Shown here: positions 18,349 through 26,237 of the stretch, piece by piece
How positions within the stretch are numbered: position 1 is the stretch's first letter
Layout: each line of letters opens with the position of its first letter
Assembly: GCF_029023865.1 (NCBI RefSeq)
Contig: NZ_CP118969.1
Location: 1,550,001 to 1,614,000 of the forward strand
DNA: 64,000 nucleotides
Direction of reading: 5' to 3'
Source of the DNA: Lactococcus lactis
Lineage (GTDB): Bacteria > Bacillota > Bacilli > Lactobacillales > Streptococcaceae
Made by a program: the position numbers and the translations under genes
Notes under the pieces: model-generated
Databases searched by the model: none
Told to the model about the DNA's origin: nothing
What the model saw: only the letters and a program-made list of their open reading frames with translations

Positions 18349-18573
18349 AGTACCTTTCCTATGCTAGATTTTTCTTCCAAGTCCTAACAAACGTTAGGAC
18401 TCGTCCGTAAAATCCATTTTTTTAATCACTATGGATGTTTTTAAATTCTGCTCTCAAAAAACAAGAAAACGGGCACACACGTACCTTTTCTTTTTTCTAA
18501 AATAACAGAACTTTTAGCCCTACTGACAACTTCATAGAATGAATCCATCAATTGAACTCTTATAATTATATCA
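18349..18573 (-). promoter_or_regulatory. ftsE promoter and long structured leader
   Basis: TG-A-TATAAT on the minus strand (18565-18573) lies directly after the T-tract of the prfB terminator, with no -35. The leader of about 210 bases has no gene. It contains a perfect nine-pair hairpin with the arms AGTCCTAAC and GTTAGGACT (about 18381-18402), 35-55 bases before the ATG. I recognise no known riboswitch class. Confidence 0.5.
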
Positions 18574-18577
18574 AAAT

Positions 18578-18601
18578 AAAAGTGCTTTAGGTGGCACTTT
18601 T
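18578..18601 (-). terminator. prfB terminator
   Basis: The stem AAAAGTGC/GCACTTTT with an eight-base loop is followed on the minus strand by ATTTTGATATAAT. The T-tract runs straight into the ftsE extended -10. Confidence 0.8.
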
Positions 18602-18674
18602 ATTTTATAACCTTTTCATTAATAACTTTAATGTTTCGTAAACATTTCAAACATACGAAACTTTAATTTATAAT

Positions 18675-19772
18675 CTACAAGTTCCAACGGAGATAGGCAT
18701 TTATAAACCCGTCCAATTCTCCGTCCATCACATTTGAAATTTGTCCAGTTTCATAACCAGTACGCGTATCTTTAACTAATTGATAAGGCATGAATACGTA
18801 TGAACGAATTTGACTTCCCCAAGAAATTTCTGATTGGTCACCACGAAGTTCATCAACTTCAGCTTGCTTTTTATCCATTTCTAATTGATAGAGTTTCGAT
18901 TTCAGCATAGCCATCGCTTTATCCCGGTTACCATATTGCGTTCTATCCATTGTAGATTGCACAACAATTCCCGTTGGGATGTGAGTCAAACGCACACCAG
19001 TAGAGACTTTATTGACATTTTGTCCACCAGCTCCACCCGAACGGAAAGTATCCATTTTAACATCGGCATCACGAACATCTACTTCAATAGAATCGTCCCA
19101 CTCAGGCATCACATCAACTGAGGTAAATGAAGTATGACGACGATTGGCTGAATCAAAAGGTGAAATACGTACTAAACGATGTACTCCTTTTTCTCCTCGC
19201 AAAAAACCATAAGCATTTCGTCCAACAAATCGAAGGGCAACTGATTTCAATCCGGCAACATCTCCGTCTTGATAGTCGAGAATTTCAACCTTAAATCCAT
19301 GTGCTTCGCCCCAACGAGTGTACATCCGCATCAACATTGAGCCCCAGTCCTGCGACTCTGTTCCCCCAGAACCTGGGTGAATTTCAAGAACAGCATTCAT
19401 ATGGTCATAAGGTTGATTGAGCATAATTTCAAGCTCATAAGATTCAATTTTTTGACCGAGCGCAATTGTCATTTCCTCTAACTCAGCTTGCATCTCTTCG
19501 TCAGCTTCTTCTTGAAGCATCTCAAGCATCGTTTGCGCTTCCTCAAGCATATTATTCATCGCTTGATAATTGTCATACTTGGCTTTCAAAGCATTTGATT
19601 CATCAATCACTTTTTGAGCCGCTGCTTGATCATTCCAAAATTCAGGTTGTGCCATATCGTTTTCTAAAAGAGCTATTTCTTCTTCCAAACGCTCAAGATC
19701 TAATGATTCCCGAAAGCCATTAATCTTCTCAGCATATCCTTCAAGTAAATTTCTAATTTCTGATAATTCCAT
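18675..19772 (-). CDS. prfB: Peptide chain release factor 2
   Basis: RF2 reads UAA and UGA and releases the finished protein. The length of 365 residues is usual. The stop-reading S-P-F is in R-I-S-P-F-D-S-A-N (about residue 206) and the catalytic G-G-Q in [11 protein letters not shown] (about 248). Many bacterial prfB genes contain an early in-frame TGA at a CTT-TGA-C slippery site. Here the frame is continuous through [11 protein letters not shown], so the autoregulatory frameshift is absent. It is divergent from the phosphoesterase gene. Confidence 0.96.
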   Translation of the reverse strand: MELSEIRNLLEGYAEKINGFRESLDLERLEEEIALLENDMAQPEFWNDQAAAQKVIDESNALKAKYDNYQAMNNMLEEAQTMLEMLQEEADEEMQAELEEMTIALGQKIESYELEIMLNQPYDHMNAVLEIHPGSGGTESQDWGSMLMRMYTRWGEAHGFKVEILDYQDGDVAGLKSVALRFVGRNAYGFLRGEKGVHRLVRISPFDSANRRHTSFTSVDVMPEWDDSIEVDVRDADVKMDTFRSGGAGGQNVNKVSTGVRLTHIPTGIVVQSTMDRTQYGNRDKAMAMLKSKLYQLEMDKKQAEVDELRGDQSEISWGSQIRSYVFMPYQLVKDTRTGYETGQISNVMDGELDGFINAYLRWNL

Positions 19773-19888
19773 AGTAGCATTATACCATATTCACTACTTA
19801 TAAGCCTAAAGTAAGCTATTCAATAGATAATGATTCATCAAAAATTTATTTATTAGATAGAACTTCTATCACATGCTATAATTTTATT

Positions 19889-20794
19889 ATGACTAAAAAA
19901 AGACGCTTGGCTGTGATTTCTGATTTTCATATGGATTCTAATCATTTTTCTCAAGAAGAAATTGATATTTTTCTGTCTCTTTTAAAGGATTTAAAGATTA
20001 CAGATTTACATTTTGCTGGTGATATTTCAAATGATTTTCACGGAATTTCCGAACCATTTTTCAAGCAAATAGAATTACTGACAGAGCTGTCAGTCACTTA
20101 CAATCTTGGAAATCACGATATGGTTGGTCTTTCTGAAGAAGAAATTTCTGTCAGTAATTTTCAAGTAAAAAATTTTGCTTCTACTGCTTTTGTCAGTTTC
20201 CACGGTTGGTATGATTATTCTTTCATGACTGGAAAAATTGATATAAAAAAAATCATAGCTTTTAAAAATTCATTTTATTTTGATAGAAAAATTCATCGTC
20301 AATTTGATGATATCAAGATAACAAATCTTGAATTACAGAAATTAGAAAAGTTACTGACAGAACTATCAGCAAATCCTAAGATTGATAGAATTATTGTCAG
20401 TACTCATTTCGTTCCTCATCAGCAATTTATCATTAATACTCGTTATGAAAAATTTGCTCGATTTAATGCCTACTTAGGTTCGCAACATTTTCATGAAACC
20501 TTTAAGAAATTTCCCAAAATCAGTGATGTTGTTTTTGGTCATCTTCATCAAAGACGCCTGCCATTAACTTTTGATAAAGTCCTCTATCACGCTCATCCAC
20601 TAGGCTATCCTTATGAGTGGCAGATGATTAATCACTTTTTAGAAGAATATCCGCAGTATCAAATTGCCGAAAACTGGCATTTGCGCAAAAGATACAATGC
20701 GATCCGCAAAAGTTCCGATTGGTTAAAATTTCGTAAAGCCCATTTGCGGGAAGAATTTCAGTCTGCCTTGACAATTTTTGACTTGGATGACTAA
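19889..20794 (+). CDS. Calcineurin-like metallophosphoesterase
   Basis: A 301-residue phosphoesterase with all dimetal motifs: S-D-F-H (D-x-H), A-G-D-I-S-N-D (G-D), N-L-G-N-H-D (G-N-H-D), S-T-H-F-V-P-H and F-G-H-L-H. Substrates of this family vary and cannot be told from the sequence. The gene starts at ATG 19889 after a short divergent region. It contains four exact ACTGACAG/CTGTCAGT elements (20077, 20087, 20158, 20353). The first two form an inverted pair and encode L-L-T-E-L-S-V. A PurBox-controlled gene follows. Confidence 0.88.
   Translation: MTKKRRLAVISDFHMDSNHFSQEEIDIFLSLLKDLKITDLHFAGDISNDFHGISEPFFKQIELLTELSVTYNLGNHDMVGLSEEEISVSNFQVKNFASTAFVSFHGWYDYSFMTGKIDIKKIIAFKNSFYFDRKIHRQFDDIKITNLELQKLEKLLTELSANPKIDRIIVSTHFVPHQQFIINTRYEKFARFNAYLGSQHFHETFKKFPKISDVVFGHLHQRRLPLTFDKVLYHAHPLGYPYEWQMINHFLEEYPQYQIAENWHLRKRYNAIRKSSDWLKFRKAHLREEFQSALTIFDLDD
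20077..20094. repeat. Inverted ACTGACAG/CTGTCAGT pair inside a gene
   Basis: ACTGACAG at 20077-20084 and CTGTCAGT at 20087-20094 with two bases between, within the phosphoesterase coding region. It keeps the frame open and encodes a variable loop. Confidence 0.75.
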
Positions 20795-20841
20795 TATTTC
20801 TTGATAGTATAAAAACACAGTTCTACTACATAAAAATAAAA

Positions 20842-20919
20842 AAATCCGAACAATTATTAGTAATTTATTGCTTAAACTAAACATTTTTACTGTAAATTTC
20901 ATTTAAAAAATGGTATATT
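20842..20919 (+). promoter_or_regulatory. PurBox and promoter of ntdP
   Basis: AAATCCGAACAAT at 20842-20854 matches the lactococcal PurBox AWWWCCGAACWWT at every position. An extended -10, TG-G-TATATT (20911-20919), lies downstream, so the PurBox centre is about 78 bases before the predicted transcription start. PurR activates purine genes from PurBoxes near -76. The weak -35 fits an activated promoter. Confidence 0.65.
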
Positions 20920-20958
20920 AATAGATGAGAACTTTGAATTGAGAAAGAGAGAATAGCC

Positions 20959-21510
20959 TTGAAAATTCCGAAAGAAGGCGACTTCATCACGATTCAAAGC
21001 TATAAACATGATGGGAATCTTCATCGCACTTGGCGCGATACGATGGTTCTAAAAACAAATGAAAATTCAATTATTGGAGTAAACGATCACACATTAGTGA
21101 CAGAATCTGACGACCGTCGTTGGGTGACACGCGAACCTGCTATTGTTTACTTCCACAAAAAGTTTTGGTTTAACATCATTGCTATGATTCGTGAGGAAGG
21201 CGTTAGCTACTACTGCAATCTAGCGAGCCCCTTCGTCCTCGATAACGAAGCGCTGAAATATATTGATTACGACCTTGACGTGAAGGTCTTCAAAGATGGA
21301 GAAAAAAAATTACTCGATGTTGAAGAATATGAACGCCACCGCCGCAAAATGCACTATCCAAAAGAAATTGATCATATTCTAAAAGAAAATGTCAAAATTC
21401 TTGTTGACTGGATTAACAATGAAAAAGGACCTTTTTCTAAAGAGTACGTCGAGATTTGGTACAATCGTTATCATCAGTTAAAAAAAAAGTTACTGACTTT
21501 CTGTCAGTAA
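20959..21510 (+). CDS. ntdP: Nucleoside tri-/diphosphate phosphatase, NtdP/DUF402 family
   Basis: A 183-residue DUF402 protein of the family that hydrolyses nucleoside tri- and diphosphates with divalent metal. Family marks include the N-terminal [16 protein letters not shown], the central Y-C-N-L-A-S-P (about residues 85-91), [10 protein letters not shown] (acidic metal ligands), and D-V-E-E-Y-E-R-H. The start is TTG at 20959; no ATG fits. The last codons and the stop TAA fall inside the terminator, whose CTGTCAGTAA arm encodes C-Q-stop. A perfect PurBox upstream suggests control by purine supply through PurR. Confidence 0.88.
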   Translation: MKIPKEGDFITIQSYKHDGNLHRTWRDTMVLKTNENSIIGVNDHTLVTESDDRRWVTREPAIVYFHKKFWFNIIAMIREEGVSYYCNLASPFVLDNEALKYIDYDLDVKVFKDGEKKLLDVEEYERHRRKMHYPKEIDHILKENVKILVDWINNEKGPFSKEYVEIWYNRYHQLKKKLLTFCQ

Positions 21511-21514
21511 CTTT
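21486..21514. terminator. Terminator that also encodes the ntdP stop codon
   Basis: AAAGTTACTGAC and GTCAGTAACTTT pair across a TTTCT loop, with A- and T-runs on both sides. It serves ntdP and the convergent channel remnant. It is made of the dispersed CTGTCAGTAA element. Confidence 0.85.
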
Positions 21515-21520
21515 TTTTAT

Positions 21521-22314
21521 TTATTCTTGATTTTTAAGTTCTTCTTGTTCTCTAGCCTGTCTACGATACCCTAAACTGTAAAAACCAGCTACAAAAATTG
21601 ATCCACCTAAGAGATTTCCAAGATAAACAAACAAGAAATTATGAGCAAAATCTAGCCAGCTCGCTCCATTTTCAAAAATTGCTGCAGGAATAACAAAAGC
21701 ATTTGCAATACTATGTTGAAACCAATCGCAACAAAAGCCATCACTGGAAACCAAACAGCCAATATTTTCCCTGCCGCATCCTTAGCTCCATAACACATCC
21801 ACATAGCTAAACCAACAAACCAATTACAACCAATCCCTGATAGAAATTCTTGTGACCAACTCGCATTAATCTTTGCTTGAGCCAAACTCAAAAGTTCCGT
21901 CTTATAATCTCCTGTACCAGTCAATCCTACGAGATGCCCAAAGACGAAAGCGACAAAAATTGCTCCAATCACATTAAACAAAGTAATAATCAACCAATTT
22001 TTAAGCAAATCACTCAAACTTACCTTTTTAGCAAATAATGAAGTTGATACAGCTGTCATATTTGAAGTGATTAACTCACCACCTCCCAATAAGATAACAA
22101 TTAAGCCAATTGGAAAGACACTTGCTCCAATTAAGCTCGCAAGACTTCCTAATTCCTCAGCAACGGAAGCTACTACTCTAATATAAAGTAAATAACCAAA
22201 GGAAATCATTGCTCCGCCAATAAAACCAAGCACAGCTTTTTCTAAAAATGGACGTTTAATTTTTTCCTGACCGTGGTGAATGGTCGCAGATAAAATTTCT
22301 GCCGGATTCATCAT
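21521..22314 (-). pseudogene. Formate/nitrite-family channel, frameshifted
   Basis: A formate/nitrite transporter (FNT) of about 264 codons. The start is probably ATG at 22314 (M-M-N-P-A-E) because AGGAG precedes it. The first five membrane segments are in one frame, including the family motif C-N-W-F-V and the K-D-A-A-G-K-I-L-A-V-W-F segment. At 21719-21722 the frame shifts. V-A-I-G-F continues as Q-H-S-I-A-N-A-F-V-I-P only in the next frame, where the sixth segment and tail are found. One base (a T on the coding strand, in GGTTTCAAC) appears to be missing. The family forms pentameric channels for formate or nitrite. Sequencing error cannot be excluded. Confidence 0.85.
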
Positions 22315-22457
22315 GATAATTTTTCTCCTGAAAGCGTATTTATAAAATAACTCATTCATTCTATCATAAATTTCTTATTAATACTAAGAAATACTGTAAA
22401 ATCAGGCTTATACGATATTTTGTTGTTCATTTTACAATTTAAAAGTCAAGCTATTCG

Positions 22458-22829
22458 CTATTTACTTCCTAATATATCATTCATAAAATCTGCAACTGAA
22501 CGGCTAGTATTTTCCAATGCTTCAGTTGAATTATTATATAGAGCGTATAATTCACCCTTATTCAGTTTATTATCTTTCTTATTTAACTCTTCTTCTACCA
22601 CCTCATCAATCGCCTTCTCTTTATCAGGTGACGATATAATTATATGGGTATTCTTCGCAAAATTATTTAAACTTTTCTCATTTACTTCATTGTTTTTAGG
22701 ATTCAATATTTTAGGTGTGACTGCTTTAGTGGCCAAGACTCCCAGCTCACTCCCCGTTTTTTTTAGATAATTAAAAGCGCCAAATGTAAATACACTTGCA
22801 AGAGCAGCAAAAATAATAATTTTTTTCAT
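22458..22829 (-). CDS. Small exported or membrane-anchored protein of unknown function
   Basis: A 123-residue protein that I do not recognise. It starts M-K-K-I-I-I-F-A-A-L-A-S-V-F-T-F-G-A-F, an N-terminal signal or anchor without a lipobox cysteine. The rest is hydrophilic and Asn/Lys/Glu-rich, with an acidic cluster near residues 73-82 and probable helices towards the C-terminus (E-A-L-E-N-T-S-R-S-V-A-D-F). It stands between the broken channel and the ABC exporter on the same strand, without an obvious operon partner. Base use is more AT-rich than its neighbours, hinting at an accessory gene. Confidence 0.6.
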   Translation of the reverse strand: MKKIIIFAALASVFTFGAFNYLKKTGSELGVLATKAVTPKILNPKNNEVNEKSLNNFAKNTHIIISSPDKEKAIDEVVEEELNKKDNKLNKGELYALYNNSTEALENTSRSVADFMNDILGSK

Positions 22830-22934
22830 AATTCTCCCCTAAATCTTAATTTATATATATTTATTTTACTATACTTAGTAAGTACTATTCTTACACTTTT
22901 GAAAGTAATCTATAAAATATCAATTTTCATAAAA

Positions 22935-22960
22935 AAAAGCTATCAATTATGATAGCTTTT
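22935..22960 (-). terminator. Terminator after the ABC permease
   Basis: The stem AAAAGCTATCA/TGATAGCTTTT with an ATTA loop lies directly after the permease stop. A- and T-runs on both sides mean that it can also act on the plus strand. Confidence 0.88.
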
Positions 22961-22969
22961 TTATTTATT

Positions 22970-24592
22970 TTACCCCGTGATTAAATCGCGTCTTCTATAA
23001 GCTCCAAAGCCAAGTAAAATTAATAAGACAGATAAAATTAATATGAATAAAACGGTAGGAAGATTCATTTTCTCAACTGGCAATTTAGTAATATAGTTAT
23101 AAATGCTTAAATTTTCAAGCCATTTTGGCAAAGATAATAATTTTCCAAGATAAGTCATAAAAAGTAAGAAAGCAAGATATACCCAAATTAATTCTGCCAA
23201 ACGAGGCACAAGCCCAAGTAACAGACTAAGTATTGCTAAAACAAATATGACAGCAACAAGCCAAATCATGCCAGATTTCATAATTTCTAAGAAGCTCAAA
23301 GCATTTTTATTACCCAACAGTTCAATAAATATTCCAAAAAGCGCTAAAAACTGAGCTAAAATTACTGACAGAATAGCTGTCAGTAAATAAGTGGAATACA
23401 CTTTTAGTCGTGAAAGTGGTAAAGCATAAAGAGCTTCCAGACGATTTTTTCTTTCCTCGCTCACCATTTTTGTCAGTAAAATTACACCAAACGCTGCGAT
23501 TAAGATTGACAATATCGAAAACAGAGTGACCATGAAGTTTCCTCTAATCGCACTCGCTGCCGTTTCATTCCCAACAAAAAGCTCCTTAACGGTTTTATTA
23601 CTTGAAATAAATTGGTCCATTTGTCCAAACATTGAACCATAAACTAAGCCCAGAACAAAACTTGCCAAAAGCCAACCGATAATCATCTTTTTTTCAAGAT
23701 TCAAAACGAGACCCGGAAATCCGAAATGTCCCTTTTTCCCATGAAGTCGCGCCTTTCTTTCGGGAAAATACCCCACTCCCACATCTCTTTTAAGCTCTAG
23801 AATATAGGATATTCCTAAAATTAGAAAAGCTAAGAGAAAAGTCAAAAAGACAGCTAACCAATTTTCATGACCTTTAACATAAGGAAAAGCTAGATAAGAC
23901 CAAGACAGAGGATTGAACCAACCTATGGAAAGATTTGTTACATCTGTTAGCATTCGAACAATATATAACAAACCCAGTAAACCGAATGTCATCCCTTTAG
24001 TTGTACTTGCTTCAGAGAAAAATTGACCGAAAAGTAAAGCAAACATTCCCCAAAGGAAACCCTGAGCACTTGTTGTGAAAGCAAATAGAAAATTACTTTC
24101 TAAATGATTCAAGCCAGCCACGTTTTGGGCCTCTATTGAAAGAGCTAATAAGACAGCCATTATTAAATGTAAGAGCAAAAGTTCCATGACCAAAGCAGTC
24201 GTATTTGCCAATTTTCCAATAGAGTAAGACCGAAAAAGTTCTGTAATCCCATCATCTTCTTCTTTTCTGCTTCGCTTAACAACATAAATAATCGAAATGA
24301 TAGCGAAAGTCAGCCCCGTAATTAAAGTCATGGTTTGACCAAAAATCGGCCCCAGACTATAATTAGTTGGATTATTTATTGGAGTTGGTCCAAATAATCC
24401 GACCATTGCTGGATTTTTGACAAACATTGTATAAAGAGTACTAGCCGTCGCCGGATTCGAGGCAACTTCCATTTTCCCTGCCCCTGAAGCAGCAAAAGCA
24501 AGCATGCCTAAAATCCAGAAAACTAACTTAAGCCAATCCCTTTTTATCAAAGTCTTAAATAAAACTCCTGTATTATAAAGTGGTTGTTTCAT
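22970..24592 (-). CDS. ABC-2 type exporter permease
   Basis: A membrane protein of 541 codons plus stop with about twelve hydrophobic segments in two halves, the layout of the two-gene exporters once described as polyketide-antibiotic exporters. I choose the ATG at 24592 (M-K-Q-P-L-Y-N-T-G) because AGGGGGC precedes it and it follows the ATPase stop by ten bases. The longer frame upstream lies within the ATPase gene. The substrate is unknown. The cognate ATPase has a premature stop, so export may be impaired. The gene holds an inverted pair of the dispersed element (23364-23384) that encodes L-L-T-A-I-L-S-V. Confidence 0.85.
   Translation of the reverse strand: MKQPLYNTGVLFKTLIKRDWLKLVFWILGMLAFAASGAGKMEVASNPATASTLYTMFVKNPAMVGLFGPTPINNPTNYSLGPIFGQTMTLITGLTFAIISIIYVVKRSRKEEDDGITELFRSYSIGKLANTTALVMELLLLHLIMAVLLALSIEAQNVAGLNHLESNFLFAFTTSAQGFLWGMFALLFGQFFSEASTTKGMTFGLLGLLYIVRMLTDVTNLSIGWFNPLSWSYLAFPYVKGHENWLAVFLTFLLAFLILGISYILELKRDVGVGYFPERKARLHGKKGHFGFPGLVLNLEKKMIIGWLLASFVLGLVYGSMFGQMDQFISSNKTVKELFVGNETAASAIRGNFMVTLFSILSILIAAFGVILLTKMVSEERKNRLEALYALPLSRLKVYSTYLLTAILSVILAQFLALFGIFIELLGNKNALSFLEIMKSGMIWLVAVIFVLAILSLLLGLVPRLAELIWVYLAFLLFMTYLGKLLSLPKWLENLSIYNYITKLPVEKMNLPTVLFILILSVLLILLGFGAYRRRDLITG
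23362..23386. repeat. Inverted TTACTGACAG/CTGTCAGTAA pair inside the permease gene
   Basis: A perfect ten-pair stem (23362-23371 and 23377-23386) with a five-base loop, in the coding region. In the mRNA it would form a stable hairpin. Confidence 0.75.
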
Positions 24593-24602
24593 AGTAAGCC
24601 CC

Positions 24603-25481
24603 CTATTGATAATGTCGCATAAACAGGTCTTCAAGTGTTGGCGGTGTAGCTTCAAGTTTCTTTACTCCATAAAGTAAGAGTGTTTTTAGAATTTCATCTA
24701 TTGCATCTGAATCGGCTTGAAATGTCGCTTCATTCTCTTTAATTTATAAATCATGAACAGAAGATAATTCTTTTAAGCCAACTGCTTCTTGCTCCGTTTC
24801 AACTTTATACTGATATCTGGTCAAATGTCGCAAGTCATCAAGTGTGCCTGTTTCAACAATCTCTCCTTTTCGGATCACCGCTACCCTATCAGCTAATTTT
24901 TCAACTTCTGATAAAATATGACTTGATAAAATAATTGCTTTGCCAGCAGCTTTTAGTGCTTTTACTTCTTCTTGAAAAACGGCTTCCATAAGTGGATCCA
25001 AACCACTCGTTGGCTCATCAAAAATATAGAGCTCAGCCTCAGTTGCTAAAGCAGCAATGAGCGCAATCTTTTGTCGATTTCCTTTAGAATAAGAACGAAC
25101 TTTTTTCTTAGGATTTAAATCAAACTTTTTAATTAATTGGTCTCGTTTTTCTTGATTGATTGCTCCATGAAGTTTTAAAAATAAATCAATCGTTTCTCCG
25201 CCAGATAAATTTGGCCAAAGGTAAACATCCCCTGGAACATAAGCAATTTTTTTATGAATCTCAATTGAATCTTGCCAGACATCCTTACCAAAAATTTGAA
25301 CTTTTCCTTGGGTCGCTCGAATGATTCCAAGCAAAATTCTAATTGTTGTTGATTTCCCAGCACCATTAGGGCCAATATAGCCAAGAACTTCTCCAGCATT
25401 TACCTCAAAAGAAACATCTTTTAAGGCTTGAAATTGACCAAAGTTTTTTTGAAGTCCTTTTACCTCAACTAACTTATCCAT
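24603..25481 (-). pseudogene. ABC exporter ATPase with an in-frame stop (C-terminus cut off)
   Basis: The ATPase of the exporter. Walker A is G-P-N-G-A-G-K-S-T (about residues 35-43), the signature appears as Y-S-K-G-N-R-Q-K, and Walker B is Y-I-F-D-E-P-T-S-G-L-D. The frame stops at TAA (24744-24746) after codon 245. Another 46 codons continue in the same frame to TAG at 24603-24605, including T-P-P-T-L-E-D-L-F-M-R-H-Y, the usual family ending. The full product would be about 292 residues. The nucleotide-binding core is intact, so the short form might retain some activity. I treat it as broken because the regulatory C-terminal domain is lost. Confidence 0.85.
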
Positions 25482-25525
25482 CTTTCTTCCTCCTGAATTT
25501 TATCCTCTATTATCATAAAATGTAC

Positions 25526-25591
25526 TGAATTATTACTTATAGTTCATATTGTACGCTTACATTTGAAATAGTTCAAGAAAAAAGCTATAAT
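25526..25591 (+). promoter_or_regulatory. TetR promoter with candidate operators
   Basis: TTGAAA (25563-25568) and TATAAT (25586-25591) are 17 bases apart. The -35 is covered by the palindrome TTGAAATAGTTCAA (25563-25576). A related imperfect palindrome, TGAATTAT-N5-ATAGTTCA, lies at 25526-25546, between this promoter and the exporter genes. The shared half-site ATAGTTCA suggests that the divergent TetR protein binds both. Confidence 0.55.
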
Positions 25592-25636
25592 TTTTGATAG
25601 TAAATACCCAATCCAATCAAGTTGAAAGGAACTTTT

Positions 25637-26194
25637 ATGAATCAAACAGAAAAAAAGAAAAAAGCGATTCTAGAAACCACTTTTCACTTATTAAACCAAA
25701 AAACAATTAGAGAAATTACCGTTGACGAAATTGCCCACAAAGCAGACGTTTCAAAAGTGACACTCTTTAAATATTTTCATAGCAAAAATCAATTGATTAA
25801 CCAGGTTATTAGGCAAAATCTCAATCAATTGTCTATGGAAATTAAAACTCTTATTGAAAGTAATTTAGATTTTAATCAGACTTATCAAGCAATTCTTCAA
25901 TTAAAAATTCAGCAACTTGAACATTATCAGCCGATTTTTTCAGAAAACATGATGACTCAATATACAAATCGTCCTGAATTACTAGATGATGATGCCCTTT
26001 CTTTACAGAAGCAGATTTATCTATTACTTTTTCAAAAAGGCCAGGCGGAAGGAAAAATTTCTAGTGATTATAGCCAAGAAGATTTTCTTCTGATTTTAAG
26101 TATTTTCAATTCAGGAATGAAAGGTTTATCAATGAATTTACTTATAGAAAAAGCTGAAATCGTTTCTCGTTTTTTCCTCAATGGGTGGAAATAA
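25637..26194 (+). CDS. TetR-family transcriptional regulator
   Basis: A regulator of 185 codons that starts at ATG 25637 (M-N-Q-T-E-K-K-K-K-A), where AAAGGA lies at a good distance. An upstream TTG in frame is less likely. The N-terminal helix-turn-helix reads I-T-V-D-E-I-A-H-K-A-D-V-S-K-V-T-L-F (about residues 24-41) and is followed by K-Y-F-H-S-K, typical of TetR proteins. The C-terminal ligand domain is variable. It is divergent from the ABC exporter, which it probably represses. Its ligand may be the exported compound. Confidence 0.9.
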   Translation: MNQTEKKKKAILETTFHLLNQKTIREITVDEIAHKADVSKVTLFKYFHSKNQLINQVIRQNLNQLSMEIKTLIESNLDFNQTYQAILQLKIQQLEHYQPIFSENMMTQYTNRPELLDDDALSLQKQIYLLLFQKGQAEGKISSDYSQEDFLLILSIFNSGMKGLSMNLLIEKAEIVSRFFLNGWK

Positions 26195-26206
26195 GACAAA
26201 GTATAA

Positions 26207-26237
26207 AAAAACTAGCAAGAATATCTAGCTAGTTTTT
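26207..26237. terminator. Bidirectional terminator between tetR and whiA
   Basis: The stem AAAAACTAGC/GCTAGTTTTT with an 11-base loop between convergent genes, with A- and T-runs on both sides. Confidence 0.85.

Noticed and set aside
21719-21722. Phase-variable tract in the channel gene
   Set aside because: The run is only three or four bases, too short for slipped-strand switching. A fixed lesion or sequencing error is more likely.
22316-22330. cre-like site before the formate/nitrite channel
   Set aside because: TGAAAGCGTATTTA differs from the consensus at two positions and overlaps the ribosome site by chance composition.
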